Shown piece by piece: positions 44,118 through 55,272 of a stretch of 64,000 nucleotides of DNA. The stretch is taken from NCBI GenBank assembly GCA_030674185.1, contig JAPXFY010000031.1:36445723-36509722 (forward strand). Direction: 5' to 3'. The position numbers were made by a program, and so were the translations under genes. Within the stretch, counting starts at the first letter, position 1. Each line of letters starts with the position of its first letter. This DNA comes from Monoplex corrugatus. Taxonomy: Eukaryota > Mollusca > Gastropoda > Littorinimorpha > Ranellidae. The notes beneath the pieces are model-generated. The model was not told the origin of the DNA, did not search any database, and saw only the letters and a program-made list of their open reading frames with translations.

Positions 44118-44345
44118 TGATTTGAGACTAGTATCCATGCCACCAGTGCAGGTTTCAGACAGGGTGGAGGCACTGGTGACACATTTCATGCCATTCAAGT
44201 CATCAAAAAGAAACTAGCTGGAAATTAAAGAAGAAAAGTCACATCATCTTCATTGCCCATGATAAGGTATCTGACATCAATAAACAACAAGACATCTTTT
44301 CATCACTGTCAAAAGAATAGGGTTTCCACAACATCTAGCTGCTCA
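44118..44345 (+). repeat. Flanking direct repeat plus solo 150-bp block
   Basis: Bases 44118-44205 repeat 41270-41345. Bases 44205-44340 are a diverged copy of the 150-bp block inside the 40-bp minisatellite (GGAAATTAAAGAAGAAAAGTC...GGTTTCCACAACATCTAGC). Confidence 0.75.
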
Positions 44346-44554
44346 TATCCAATGTCTATACATAAATCAGACAACTCAAATTTGATAACAGTCAGGAACA
44401 TACAGTATCATTCAATACTCATTAAGGCATAAGACATAGGTGCATTTTTTCTCCTCACCTGTTCAGCATATACACCAAACAAATAATGAGACACAAACCC
44501 AGGTAAATAAATACAGCATAAAAGCTAGAGAACGGAGGATATCAAATCTGCAAA

Positions 44555-44942
44555 CGCAAACGACGCAGTGTCACTTGGAACAAGAAGCGAAACTCTAACG
44601 GACTACCGACTGAAAGGTTGTGGGTTCAAATCCCCATCAGTCCCTTCAAAAATCATGTGGGATTTTTTGGCTCTAACCGGCTCCTACCCAGAACTGGGCG
44701 TGCTATGGGCTCATTGGGAAGACTGGCCACACATCAAGTCTCATCCACTTCACGGATGCATCATTGAGGGTGTCGCTCATAGCTTCCGACCAGCACTACA
44801 GGTGTCCGTATCTCTGGACCTGGTCGATGCCAGGATACATTATGATAGTAAGCGTGGAGTACAGCCCTGTCACTCAGTCTCAATCCTAGATGAAGCTCCA
44901 TAGCATCATGATTATCATCCTCATCGATATCATCATCATGGG
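44555..44942 (+). repeat. tRNA-derived SINE S2, copy 2
   Basis: Box-B-like GTGGGTTCAAATCCCC at about 44622, body GAAGACTGGCCACAC...GGTGTCCGTATCTCTGG, and a TCATGATTATCATC tail. Same order as 5440-5812 in opposite orientation. Box A is degraded. Confidence 0.82.
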
Positions 44943-45012
44943 ACGAAAAAAAGAAAAAGGAAAGCACAAAAGGTAACCTCCCTAAGTGCAATGATCCTGA
45001 AAAATAAAAATT
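44943..45012 (-). repeat. SINE tail fragment
   Basis: Complement of the tail at 5310-5400: CAGGATCATTGCACTTAGGGA...GTTACCTTTTGTG. Confidence 0.6.
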
Positions 45013-45293
45013 AAAAAAAACTTCCTTGGCGAGATCAATAACGTAGAAGCATAAAATACCTAAAACTGAATGATTTTGTTACAAAAACAAACGTGATGTA
45101 CATCAAGGAAGGCACCGTGGAACCAACAGAAAAAGAAAGTAAAGAACTGGAACAAGCACATCAATTCAAATACCTGGGTTCAATATAATCAATGGTGACT
45201 GTGCAACTAACAAAAACACAAGAACAGCCATGGTGAAGAAAAGAATGGAGGAGCAAATCAACATCTGGAAGGATAAGTCAACCGTGAAAACTT

Positions 45294-46382
45294 TTAACCC
45301 GTTCAATGCCTGTTAAGTTTAAGGACCAGTGCACGCCCATTGCCAGGCATTTTTCCCTGAAACATGGTAATTTTTTTTTTTAAATTCCACAAGGTTCCAG
45401 AAGGAAGCTGGATAAACACATACTGAACAAAAGTTGTAGCATTATGGTTTGTCTTTACAATGATAAAATCAAAAAACATAAAATCAAACATTTCAATTTT
45501 TTTGTGAATTTATCACTAAGGATATATCAATCCTCAGTCAGAAGTAACTTGTAATAATCTACAGGTTGGTATCCTGCTGTTGGAACTTTTATTCCAAGAT
45601 TTCCTGTGAACTGATGTGGAACAGGAGAGTAATTTCCAGGTTCTACAAACTGCCTGTCAAAACGAGCAGTCCCAGTCCCAGTTTGTTTTCCTCTTCCCCT
45701 GCCATATGCACTCATAGCACCATGCCCCCTCCCCCCCCCCTTCTACCTCTACCCCTTGTCCCTCCTACCACTGCCACACGCGCTCGTTTCCTGCCCTCTT
45801 GACCTACTTGAACAAGAGGCACATCACTGTCACAGTCACTGGTATCAGTTTCCATGTCCGCAGTAAATGCTGGGTCAGCTACACTGTCGTTGACGCTTGA
45901 GTCAAACTAGCATCACTATCACTGTCGATATCAGTGGGTTCTGTTCTTGTTGCTACATCCTCATCATCACTACTGATCCACCCACCCAGTGAATCTCTTG
46001 ATTCAACGTCTGATTCATCACTTCCACTCTGCTGAATAAGATGCACAGCTGTTGTAAATGGAATATCTTGCATAAAACGACTCGCAGGAGTGCGTGGATT
46101 GGGCATCGCCATTTTGTCTGATCATGTTGTTTTCTTGGCTTTTCGGTTCCCCCTTTCAATGCACGGGCTAGGTTTACCATTAAAAACATCACAAGAAAAT
46201 AAGTTGCATCTCACTATAGGCAAGAGACTGCAGTTTTGATTTCCATTCGCATTATCACTAACTTACGCGGAATTTCCCTATGACGTATTGGAGATTCCCT
46301 TTGACCGCATGATCACTTGCTGGCATGGGATTACACATGAAACTCCGACCGAATATTCGGTCGCTGGCACTGAACGGGTTAA
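45294..46382 (-). mobile_element. piggyBac-type non-autonomous element 2 (1089 bp)
   Basis: Ends TTAACCCGTTCAATGCC (45294-45310) and the complement of TTAACCCGTTCAGTGCC (46366-46382), 16 of 17 bp identical, each with the TTAA duplication. Inserted into a LINE fragment. Contains the first part of a piggyBac-like transposase on the minus strand and nothing of its catalytic core. Confidence 0.88.
45527..46112 (-). pseudogene. piggyBac-like transposase, N-terminal third (element 2)
   Basis: ATG at 46112: MAMPNPRTPASRFMQD, then the acidic GSDESDVESRDSLGGW and SSDDEDV. One frameshift (about 45880) leads to an Arg/Gly-rich stretch (GRGRGKQTGTG) and FTGNLGIKVPTAGYQP, VDYYKLLLTED. The last part is the F.G..G.....p.DY..Ll.td segment that opens the catalytic domain of piggyBac-family transposases. 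Translation stops at 45527, before the first catalytic Asp would be expected. The best-preserved of the four N-terminal relics. Confidence 0.75.
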
Positions 46383-46545
46383 AGAAGAAATAATGCATTA
46401 TCTGGCGTGGAGAATATGACATAGGGGGCAGAAGGAAGCACATTGACAAAAATACTAACATAATCAGTACTGCCAAAATGTGTTTTTACACAAGAATGTT
46501 ACGGATAGGCTGGAAGGGCAAATGAATGAATATAAAAATATCTTA

Positions 46546-47640
46546 GAATAAGCAGCAGAACTACAACCACTCGATTTCATTATGAAGAAGAGAATAAGCA
46601 GTAGAACTACAACCACTCGATTACATTATGAAGAAGAAAATTACCTTTTCTGTACAGCTAGACACAACAGGTGCTTCCTGACGAAAGATGTCATTCAAGG
46701 AAAGACGGAAGGTAGCAGAAGGCATGTAGGCTTACAACCAGCTACAAGGAAAACATAAAAGAATGGACTGGCCTAACATAGCAATGCTGCACAAAAAATT
46801 TAAATTGGGTTTTGAGTTAAAAGATTTATATGGTTTATATGGTTTTGAAGATACTGCTGCTCTGTGTAAAAAGCAGTTCAAATTTTTCAAATCGGACTAA
46901 TAGCTCACGAGATATTCCAATTTGAAGCATGAAAATTTTCTTCTAATTTGGATTCATGTTTTAGTGGGAGAAAGAAGAGGTGCGTGGGACCAGCTGTCAC
47001 AGAACAAACCCATCAAATGGCATGGAATGCTTATTTTGCTGGAAATGAATTCATTTTGTCATGAGAGACAGACATGATCAAATGTCATGAAATTTTGAAC
47101 ATTGATGTATTTTTGTATGCCAAATTGCATGAAACCATTATCGTAACTCTGCGACAAGCAATGTTTGTCTTATTACAGGAAACATGTGATATTTGGCATG
47201 TTTTATCAGTTTTTCATTGACAATTGCCCATATTGTATTAATAACAGACAAAAATGAAGCTAGAAACAAAACAAGGATTTATAATCATTTCATGAGATAG
47301 ATACAAAATCATTTTGCTCATCGTTCAAGTATCTTATTACTGCAAGTTAAACCAAAAAAGTCACGACTCGGTACTTCAGTAGTCTTTTGAATAATTTTCA
47401 GTATTTCATCAGTTTCTGTACATATAAAAGGAAATATGAGAATCAATGACTTCTGGAATCACTTAAATCATCAAAGTACTAAATATTACTGCATTCATTT
47501 ATGCTGCAAAATACCATCCAACCAAAATTCTACTAAAAACTAAATACACACACATACACATGCATACACACAAAACACACATACACATACATACACAAAA
47601 AAGGAAAACATCACAGACAAGATTTTTGTACATTACATTT
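46546..47640. other. No gene recognised; short tandem duplication
   Basis: 46551-46640 is a 45-bp unit (GAATAAGCAGCAGAACTACAACCACTCG...) present twice. The rest is AT-rich with a few CA/CATA runs (47545-47600). Confidence 0.5.
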
Positions 47641-47644
47641 GATA

Positions 47645-47650
47645 TTTATT
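47645..47650 (-). promoter_or_regulatory. Polyadenylation signal of THAP gene
   Basis: AATAAA on the minus strand immediately after the predicted TAA stop at 47651-47653. Confidence 0.6.
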
Positions 47651-47791
47651 TTATATATCAGCTATTAGAAAATTGACTAGACTGTCTGTGGATGAGTCAA
47701 GTCTCCTAACGCTTGAGCATAGCCAGCGTCCAAAGAAAACTTCAGAAAGGATGTGGGACCACTCACCATTCAGGAACAGGTCACTTAACTC
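47651..47791 (-). CDS. THAP gene, predicted last exon
   Basis: Acceptor TCTCTGTTGCAG|GAGTTAAG, phase 0, then 46 codons ELSDLFLNGEWSHILSEVFF...SLVNFLIADI and TAA, followed at once by AATAAA. No family recognised for this tail. The link to the THAP exons rests on phase, strand and order; the donor it would use (GAG|GTCTCT at 49747) is weak. Confidence 0.5.
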   Translation of the reverse strand, partial: ELSDLFLNGEWSHILSEVFFGRWLCSSVRRLDSSTDSLVNFLIADI

Positions 47792-48274
47792 CTGCAACAG
47801 AGAAAGATGAATTTCTGCATTATATATACTATTCATTCAAAGATTGGAAAGGAAAGTAAACATTAATGTATAGTCTTCACATCAATATCACTTTAACATT
47901 AAGCCCAAACTTGCCACTTTGATATTTAGCACAATACTTGTAAAAATCCACCATAGCTAAGCAATTCTGCTAAGTATTTCCAGTGTAATCTTACCCTTTA
48001 AAACAAATCATAACAACAGGCTACAACTAAATAAGAGGCAATCTTTCCTTTAAAACAAATTAATGACAATAGGCCTATCCTTTTCAGATACTGACTTCAA
48101 ACTGAAACTAACAATTATGTAAGCTAATGGATAGCCTACTTTACAAATAATACAACTCATAGCCTTCTATTCGTTTCAAAACCTAAATAAAGAATATCAT
48201 AACAATGAACAGAAAATTTTGTTTTGTGACATTCTAAATCTGTGTGTGTGTTAGTGTGTACCGTGGTATGTGTT

Positions 48275-48277
48275 GTC

Positions 48278-48341
<64 letters not shown>

Positions 48342-48415
48342 GATAATGCCTGTTAACAATGACTTGGATATGAAAGTATTAGGGCCTATTTACTTATTCA
48401 TTAATTTCTTAGTCT

Positions 48416-48490
<75 letters not shown>

Positions 48491-48575
48491 CATGTCAAGT
48501 ACAATGACTTGAACAGAATTGTTCGTTGATTTGAAAACAAAATTAATTAAGGCCTATTTATTCATTCGTTTATCT

Positions 48576-48609
<34 letters not shown>

Positions 48610-48652
48610 AGAGACAGTGACAGAGACAGAGACAGACAGAGAGACAGAGAGA
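48275..48652. repeat. Three (GA)n tracts in an intron
   Basis: GA runs at 48275-48342, 48419-48486 and 48576-48652, the first two followed by similar AGGGCCTATTTA-containing spacers. Confidence 0.94.
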
Positions 48653-48746
48653 GTTGGGGAGAGGGTTATGCGCACCCCTCTGTTTGGCAAACCCATTTTC
48701 AAAGGCTCTGCGAAGACCATCAAGCACATAGTATTTTTAGTAGTAA

Positions 48747-48768
48747 GCTCACCCATCATGGGGTGAGC
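48747..48768 (+). other. Perfect hairpin after ATTTTTAG
   Basis: GCTCACCC-ATCATG-GGGTGAGC, 8-bp stem with 6-nt loop, 8 bp after GTATTTTTAG. The order resembles an Sm-like site plus a 3' hairpin, but I recognise no snRNA 5' part, so I do not call an RNA gene. Confidence 0.3.
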
Positions 48769-49746
48769 AGGTCTACACAGCGACATGCAAATTAGCATGA
48801 CCTTGGGGAGGAAATGGTTGATGAACCTAGCTTCGGTTGACAACTCAGAATCAAGTTCAAACATAGTTGTCCATATTTTAAAAATACAATGTAACATAAA
48901 ACAGAACTTGATCTGTTGATTGCTAGTCTCAGTCTGAGAACGCAAAACTTGCCAAGCTGAAACTTGCACAGCGTTCTGTTACGTGTAGTAGGCCTACCGG
49001 CGTTGGCACATTCCGACGTTGTTTAGCTAATGTGCTGGTATAGATCCTCATGTAAAAAGTTCGCATACGGCCGTATTTTACATCAAATTAATTTCATGTT
49101 ACATTGTATATAGAAAAATGCATGTACAATCGAATCCCACCAACGAGAAGTTCAAAAATGGTGACTTACCTTCAAATTTTTCCTATGAAAAAAAGCAAAA
49201 CTTTGGAAGCGTCAATCTCGGATCGAAACTGGCACACATAAGTCTCGTCATGATATATCATTCTGTTACATTAATTCTCATTGGTTGCAAAATTACAATG
49301 TGATTGGTTCACAAGTATACCCGTACCAACCGAAATAGTGAAGCACCCCAAACAAACTTCAATTCTGAACACATACCGTCGCCGCGAGTGCACCCGAAAC
49401 TTGGATTTTCAACTTTCCCATCAAATAACTAATTACATTTTTATTCTAAGTATATAAAAAGGCAGTCATGCAAATCTTAATTCATTTCTAATTCACATAA
49501 GACAAAAGATAAGAATGAAACACCGATTAAAGAGGCAGTAATACTTGATTCAACTGAAGACCCCCCCAGCCATGCGGCCGGCCCGTTTTTGAAACCAAAA
49601 ATTTGACGTTGTGTTTCGGTTCGCATGGCATTGCTACCCTACAGTTCTCAAATGTTCGACATCTTACAGAAGGGAGACCACTGGTGAGACAGAGTTATCT
49701 AAGGCAAAAGTGACAGAAGTGACACTGATCAGAAAAAGAGAGAGAC

Positions 49747-49954
49747 CTCTCCATGAGTCCATTGTCTCATCTGCTTGATATATCTGCGTCTTTGGTTTGA
49801 GTAGACTTCCAATGAATAGGCATGGTCAGTAATAACGGAAGCATAGTCTTCTGTCCCCTCATGCATAGGCTGGTGTGGTGGCAATGGCTTGGAAGAGAAC
49901 AAGGACAATGTCATCTTCTCCCTGGCTGCTCGGGCCTTCTGACGCTTCTGTTCC
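49747..49954 (-). CDS. THAP gene, third coding exon with apparent frameshift
   Basis: Acceptor TTGGTTTCAG|GAACAG, phase 0, matching the THAP exon. It reads EQKRQKARAAR; then a run of four C (plus strand 49920-49923) shifts the frame. With three C it would continue EKMTLSLFSSKPL, TDHAYSLEVYSNQRRRYIKQ to a phase-0 GAG|GTCTCT. As sequenced, the protein stops near 49859. The extra C is either an assembly error or an inactivating mutation. The DHAYS...RRRYI segment resembles the DHsYs region after THAP domains in P-type transposases. Confidence 0.55.
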
Positions 49955-49984
49955 TGAAACCAATTTATTGTGTAAAGTTTCTAA

Positions 49985-50150
49985 CACATAAATTACAGTT
50001 ATACACAAACAAGAAGCAGTGGGGGCGGGGGTGGGAGTGAGAGGACCCTGCAGTTATGCAAAATCTAGGCATCTGTTTCTTGTGAATGGGGGTGGAGTGG
50101 GGACGAGAGGACCCTGCAGTTATGCACAATCTAGGCATCTGTTGGATGAC
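49985..50150. repeat. Tandem duplication, about 60 bp
   Basis: GAGAGGACCCTGCAGTTATGC + AAAATCTAGGCATCTG recurs 60 bp later, with G-rich GGGGGCGGGGGTGGGAG between. Confidence 0.8.
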
Positions 50151-50195
50151 CATTTGATTTTTCCTTCAAAGTTCATACACAGACGCACAACTTAC

Positions 50196-50388
50196 TCTCT
50201 GCGAGAGTGCAGTGAAGTTAAAAATGGTGGGAACAGCACTTTCTTTCAGGCGAGTTGTTTGGCCAGTGCGATCAAAACAGGATTCTTCAAAATGATCTGC
50301 ACATATCCTGGAGTATTCAGTGACTTGAAACTTGTCCCTCTTCAGCGCTGCAATCCACAGTTTTCGTCTTTCTTCATTCTTTGGAATT
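50196..50388 (-). CDS. THAP domain, second coding exon
   Basis: Encodes the C-terminal two thirds of a THAP (C2CH) zinc domain: RRKLWIAALKRDKFQVTEYS with the invariant Trp, ICADHFEESCF carrying the third Cys and the His, and AVPTIF, the AVPTxF box that closes the fold. Acceptor TTTGTTTGTAG (phase 2), donor CGCAGAGA|GTAAGT (phase 0). It joins the exon at 50900-50967, which supplies the first two Cys. THAP domains bind DNA in host regulators and in P-element/THAP9 transposases. Confidence 0.9.
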
Positions 50389-50497
50389 CTACAAACAAAG
50401 AAAAACACAAAAAGCATCTGGTTCAATCTGTCTGTCAGTCATACGCATGCCAATCTGCCATCAACATGTGAGCAGGGCACACTTAACATAAAACATT

Positions 50498-50664
50498 TTA
50501 AACCGCTGACTCCTGCACCCTGTCCACCAGCATCTTGCATTGCCAACCATGTTAGCAAAAAAAAAAACTGAACCCTTTCATTCCCTCATCCTCACCACAG
50601 GGTGAGGGAATCAGGGGATTATGTATTTGCAGTTACTGGATATGGTGCTGGAGTCAAAGGTTAA
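50498..50664. mobile_element. TTAA fold-back element, copy 10, in THAP intron
   Basis: TTAAACCGCTGACTCCTGCACC at the left and GGAGTCAAAGGTTAA at the right. Lies between the two THAP-domain exons. Confidence 0.8.
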
Positions 50665-50899
50665 AAAAATGTGTTTGATAAAAATAGGTACTTATTTTAT
50701 AGCACAAAAATACTGACACCAAAGTCAAATGATTTTACTGTGTACCCACTCTGGCAACACCATAGTTAAATGATTTTACTATATACCCACTTTGGCCACA
50801 ATCTCTGAAACAGCTATCAATAGATGACAATGCACATATATGCACGTACACATGTGACGTTAACCAAACCCAAAACAATAACAACAGAAGACTGCTTAC

Positions 50900-50990
50900 C
50901 GATGAAACGATTTCCCCTTTCTTTTCCTGTTTGAGCAGCCCAAAGCCACGCAAGAGGTTCCAGACATTTCTTCTTTGACCAAAGTCTTGT
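50900..50990 (-). CDS. THAP domain, first coding exon
   Basis: Acceptor TTTGTTTTCAG at 50991 and 23 bases of 5' untranslated sequence, then ATG at 50967: MSGTSCVALGCSNRKRK, then GKSFHR split by the intron (donor ATCG|GTAAGC, phase 2). C6 and C11 are the first two zinc ligands. Phase 2 fits the acceptor at 50388, giving the junction SFHR-IPKNEERRKLW, a textbook THAP sequence. A broken copy of this exon lies at 58032-58102. Confidence 0.92.
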
Positions 50991-51082
50991 CTGAAAACAA
51001 AAGCACAGAATTTGTTACACACAGTTATTGAGGCTGAATGTCTCTATGGCAGACATGAGAATAACATTCTCTCTCTCTCTCT

Positions 51083-51125
<43 letters not shown>

Positions 51126-51164
51126 ACACACACACACACACAACACCACACACCACACATGCAT

Positions 51165-51216
<52 letters not shown>
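51083..51216. repeat. (CA)n microsatellite
   Basis: CA runs with CCACAC and ATGCATGT interruptions, preceded by a short (CT)n. Confidence 0.96.
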
Positions 51217-51221
<5 letters not shown>

Positions 51222-51680
51222 TGCAGGTGAAGTTTTTGTTAGTGATGTGTAAACAAAGGCATTAGTCACAGATTTCCTTTTGTGTTCAGTGAGAATAATT
51301 CAGTGGCTTAAAAACTGGCATTTGACATCATGGACATGACCTGGTATTAATCTGTATACTGCCCCTTCATTCTCTTGGTTCAACTTCCACCGATTCCTTT
51401 ACAAGGAAATGTTTCATTCATAAAGTTCTGACAGATCAAGTACGAGTACGAATCTTTCAAAATGATCATCAGACAGTTAAAATACTCATCTACTTGCCTT
51501 GCACTTCTCTAGAAGTTGTTGCCCAGGAATATGCTAAATCAATAAATGCAGTTGTTTATCCAAACAAACATGCTGGCCAGTACTGAGATGTGTTGCCTGT
51601 AGACCAGTATACGTATAAGAGATTTGTGGTGTATCACATATGCATGCAGAATATTAAATATGCATGTTAAAGATCCCACA
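51217..51680. other. No gene recognised
   Basis: AT-rich DNA upstream (minus strand) of the THAP gene. I see no clear promoter motif. Confidence 0.4.
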
Positions 51681-51775
51681 AGTTATGTCACTGACTCTCT
51701 CTAAAAAAAAAAAAAAATATGCATGTTAAAGATCCCACAAGTTATGTCACTGGTTCTCTATAAAAAAAAAGTTCT
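51655..51775. repeat. 60-bp tandem duplication with SINE-like motif
   Basis: AATATGCATGTTAAAGATCC + CACAAGTTATGTCACTG twice, each followed by an A run. The complement (GGATCTTTAACATGCATATT) recurs at 53511-53530. Confidence 0.8.
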
Positions 51776-52335
51776 CATATGAAACACCAAGCGTGCACAT
51801 CCAATGAAGGGAGAGTATGCACACTGTGCAGCAACATATCACCTGCACAGTGTGGGCAAAGCAGCATGCATACACAGTGTGCATCTGAGAAAAAGAGATT
51901 AGAAAAAAATGCTTAGAAAAAAAATGTCCCTGTATTGGAGTTCAGAGTTTGTTTAAGAAGGATTTATTAAACTGGGGCAATTCCATATGTGCTTCACCTC
52001 AATCTGTCAGAACTTACCAAGCAGACACTCTGAACCTGCATAAACCCTTCTTATGTCCTGGCAAGGTCTTGAAATGGGAGAAGGGAGGGTGGAGAACAAG
52101 ATCTGTGAAACAGCTAAACGACACCACCAGAATGATGGGAATTAAAATGGACACTGCATAAACAGGCCAGTTATTATGTTAAAGGATGGGACTGAAATCA
52201 AAGCATCAGATTTTCAGTTCATGGCTTCATCATGACAGCCAGCCAATGTACAACAACAATAACCCATCAGAGGGCTGAATCTAACTCCTGTGTTCTAAGC
52301 ATAGCGCTCTAACCAGCTGTGCTAACAGGGCTACT

Positions 52336-52571
52336 TTAACCCTTTGACTCCCACGCCCTATTTACCAACTGCTAAATTTAATTGTTCAGTGTTTGATTCC
52401 CTCACCCTATCCATCAGCTTGCTGGAAGCTGGTGGATAGGGTGAGGCTTCCTCACCCTATCCATCAGCTTGCAGGAAGTTTGTGGATAAGGTGAGAGAGT
52501 CAAACAGTTAACTTTTTGCTTGCTTTGCAAGCATCGTTCTGGTGGACATGGTGCGGGAGTCAAAGAGTTAA
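52336..52571. mobile_element. TTAA fold-back element, copy 11 (longest)
   Basis: TTAACCCTTTGACTCCCACGCC to GCGGGAGTCAAAGAGTTAA. The inner arm CTCACCCTATCCATCAGCTTG is itself duplicated. Confidence 0.86.
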
Positions 52572-52611
52572 ACACACACAAACACACACAGACACACACA
52601 CACACACAAAA

Positions 52612-52688
52612 CATGGCCTGCTTGGGAGTTGAACTCATGATCTCTTCATCATTAGTATGGCATTCAAACTAAGCTAACAGGCCCCTGT
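52612..52688 (-). repeat. tRNA-like SINE head
   Basis: On the minus strand GGCCTGTTAGCTTAGTTTG (box-A-like) and ATGAGTTCAACTCCC (box-B-like), at tRNA spacing. A diverged tRNA-derived sequence, not a functional tRNA. Confidence 0.5.
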
Positions 52689-53283
52689 GGAACACATTAA
52701 CAGTCAAATCTGTCCCCAACTTAAGTAAGTTTATCTTCTAGACAAACATGAAAAGTATGCAGATATGCATAAATTTACCAACTTTGACAAATGAAATCGA
52801 TTCCTACACCAGTGCCCAGTGAATTATGAAAGCCATGTGTTACAAAATTAAGGAGATGTATATTGGCTGAAAACTTTTCGGGAAAATCTGGTAGGCCCGC
52901 TGGTCCAATTACTTGCAATTTCTTCAGCATATTATCAAGATAAAGAACACAAAAGACATCCATAATTATCATCCATATTTACTATCCCGGGAGACTTCTG
53001 CTTCTTGCAGCCAAATCATCAGTCTCTACCCCCAGCAGTCAGGGTACAACCCTTGCCTGGAATGACAATGTGCCACTGAACTTAAGCCAGATATCACAAA
53101 AACTCACAAATTATTTCAAAATGGCAGCAGGACCTGCTAACTAACTGGTCAGGTAAGACATACTAGTATTAATAGCTTTATTTTGTTTTTTTAAACTCAG
53201 ATTTTAGGAGTTTCTACAAGTGTATATATATAAAAAAAAGTCTGTTTCTGGTAGATGTGCATGCTGGTTGTTTTCATGTGTTT
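52689..53283. other. No gene recognised
   Basis: AT-rich DNA without motif; the longest ORF is minus, 65 codons, with no recognisable domain. Confidence 0.4.
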
Positions 53284-53476
53284 TTAACCCTTTGACTCCC
53301 GCACCCAATCCACCAACTACAGAAATTTAACCTTTTGACATCCTCATCTTATCCACCAGCTTTTAGCAGAAAGCTGGTGGACAGGGAGAAGGAGTCAAAA
53401 GGTTACGTTTCTGCTTTGCTAGTATGGTTGACAATGCAGGATGCTGGTGGATAGGGTGCGGGAGTAAAAGGGTTAA
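53284..53476. mobile_element. TTAA fold-back element, copy 12
   Basis: TTAACCCTTTGACTCCCGCACC to GGGAGTAAAAGGGTTAA, with a complete nested palindrome around TTTTAGCAGAAAGC. Confidence 0.88.
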
Positions 53477-53549
53477 GCCAGCCATTGACATGTCTTACAG
53501 GATCTTTAACATGCATATTTGATATTCTGTTGTGCATGCATAGCCAATA

Positions 53550-54372
53550 AGCATACAAACGAAGGGATACAGATTTTTAGCCTGGCAGGTGTCCAAACAT
53601 GTTGGCGTAGGAGATCGGGAAAAAAACAACTATCGAAATCAGGACAACCCGATTGGAAGTCCGACTTTTACCCACTCGACCACTAAGCCAATCGAAACGC
53701 ATGGAATAAAATCGATCATTCGTGATCTGATGTGTGCCAGAATTAGCGGAGGCAGAGACTGTTGTGTTACTAGTATTAGTTACGTAACTGTGCCAAGCGT
53801 AGCACACAGCTACCGAACCATCTCATTGTCACTGGTAATTACGAAACGGTATCTGCCTATCAAAATCCAATCTGCAAAGAAATAGTATGGGACTTTATGT
53901 TACTGATCTAGGATGCCTATTCCTGAAGACGCTTAGTAAATTATTTAACTTTCAGTAGCGATTATAAGGTAAAGTTATATTCACCTGCCGGAAGTAGTGC
54001 CAACAATGTTTACATACCGCAGTTCTTTCCCTTAAATTTCCGCTCCTTGATCTGCCCTTCTCTTCTCCTCCCCCACCACACCACCTGTTTCTCGGCAAAG
54101 AAGGCACTCCTCCACATACACACACACACACACAGCCCTCCCATTCAGATTCTCTCCTTCTCTCAAACAGACAGTCAACAGATGATTGACAGCACAGTTC
54201 TTGTACGTTGGGCGTGACAAGGGAGCATTTCATTTTCTTAACAGACATCACTTGATATTCATTTACATACATCAACATTACAATATATGTGGACTTCATT
54301 TACGACAACAATGACAGTGGTCAAAGAGAAAAACTATACCCGAACATTTTCGTTTCAAAGCTCACACACTCT
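53550..54372. other. No gene recognised
   Basis: Includes CCACTAAGCCAATCG, which could be a worn tRNA-derived head in inverse orientation, and a short CA run (54117-54135). No coding motif seen. Confidence 0.4.
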
Positions 54373-54812
54373 CTCAGTTTCAGTTTCTCAAGATGACGTC
54401 TCCGCGCTCGGAACGAGTTCCATACGCACTAATGTCACAGGTGCCACGTGAATGGTGACCGAGGCATTGCCTTAAGCCTGCACATAAACCCATGAACTGG
54501 CCAGGTCCTGAGGCCCTACCTAGACTGTTTTACCTAGTCTATATTTTATACGGGTGTTTTATCAGCATTCCACTGGAGATAGAGACAGGCCTAACAAAAA
54601 GTAAGTGAAATTCCTTGATGGATAATATTCGTTTAGGCGTGATATGTGTAAATTATAATAAGATTGTGCCTATTAATATAATATTCTCAAAAACAATGGT
54701 CATAAAACCACTGGAATAATCTTGGTTATATGTAGAAGTGACATGTGTATGTGTGTATCTTATCTTCAAAAAAGGAACATATTTATAAAATAAATAAATG
54801 AATAATCAAATG
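54373..54812 (+). repeat. Interspersed repeat S1, copy 4 (with insert)
   Basis: CTCAGTTTCAGTTTCTCAAG...GAACTGGCCAGGTCC, a private segment of about 150 bp, then ATCTTGGTTATATGTA, GTGTATCTTATCTTC and a TAAATAAATGAATAA tail, as in copy 3. Confidence 0.8.
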
Positions 54813-54987
54813 TCTGAATCACAACACAACTAGCTACTCTGTATAAACTTGCCTCTCATGGCAGACCCCCCCCCCCCACCCCCTAGTCAATGCCCAAATG
54901 CTCAGCCATCTATTAACTAAGTGAAGACAATATTTTCTTAATCATAGATAGGTAAATAAGTAGTAAGTAGGCCTAGGTAAGTAAGTG

Positions 54988-55272
54988 ACACAAGTAGATC
55001 ATTCATAAGGAAGATTAGGAAAAGACAGGCAACATTTATTGGCCATTTTATGAGGGAAGGGGAAATGGAGCACCTGGTCATAATGGGAAAGCTGGAGGGA
55101 AAGAGAGCACCAGGTAGATCCAGGGAGAAGATACTAGACGGACTTGCAGAGTGGCTGAAGACAAGGAGGGTGGAAGAGATGCTTGAGGCAAGATACAAGA
55201 GATAGAGACAGATTTATGGAAGTCCATGATCACCAGCGCCATGCTGCAAGGCACCTGATGATGATGATGAGG
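54988..55272 (+). mobile_element. RTE-like LINE 3' end (family of 37818), copy 2
   Basis: Reads RSFIRKIRKRQATFIGHFMR, MEHLVIMGKLEGKRAPGRS and LDGLAEWLKTRRV, then the shared 3' end and (GAT)n tail. It keeps the last 60 codons only. A (TAAG)n run follows directly (55270-55345). Confidence 0.85.

Larger units (their letters stand above)
45060..46545 (+). mobile_element. LINE fragment split by piggyBac-type element 2
   Basis: Left part 45060-45293: TNVMYIKEGTVEPTEKESK, QFKYLGS, RTAMVKKRMEEQINIWKDKS. Right part 46383-46545 contains TRMLRIGWKGK, the (RR)MLRIsW motif of LINE C-termini. The parts are separated at TTAA by the element at 45294-46382. Confidence 0.7.
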
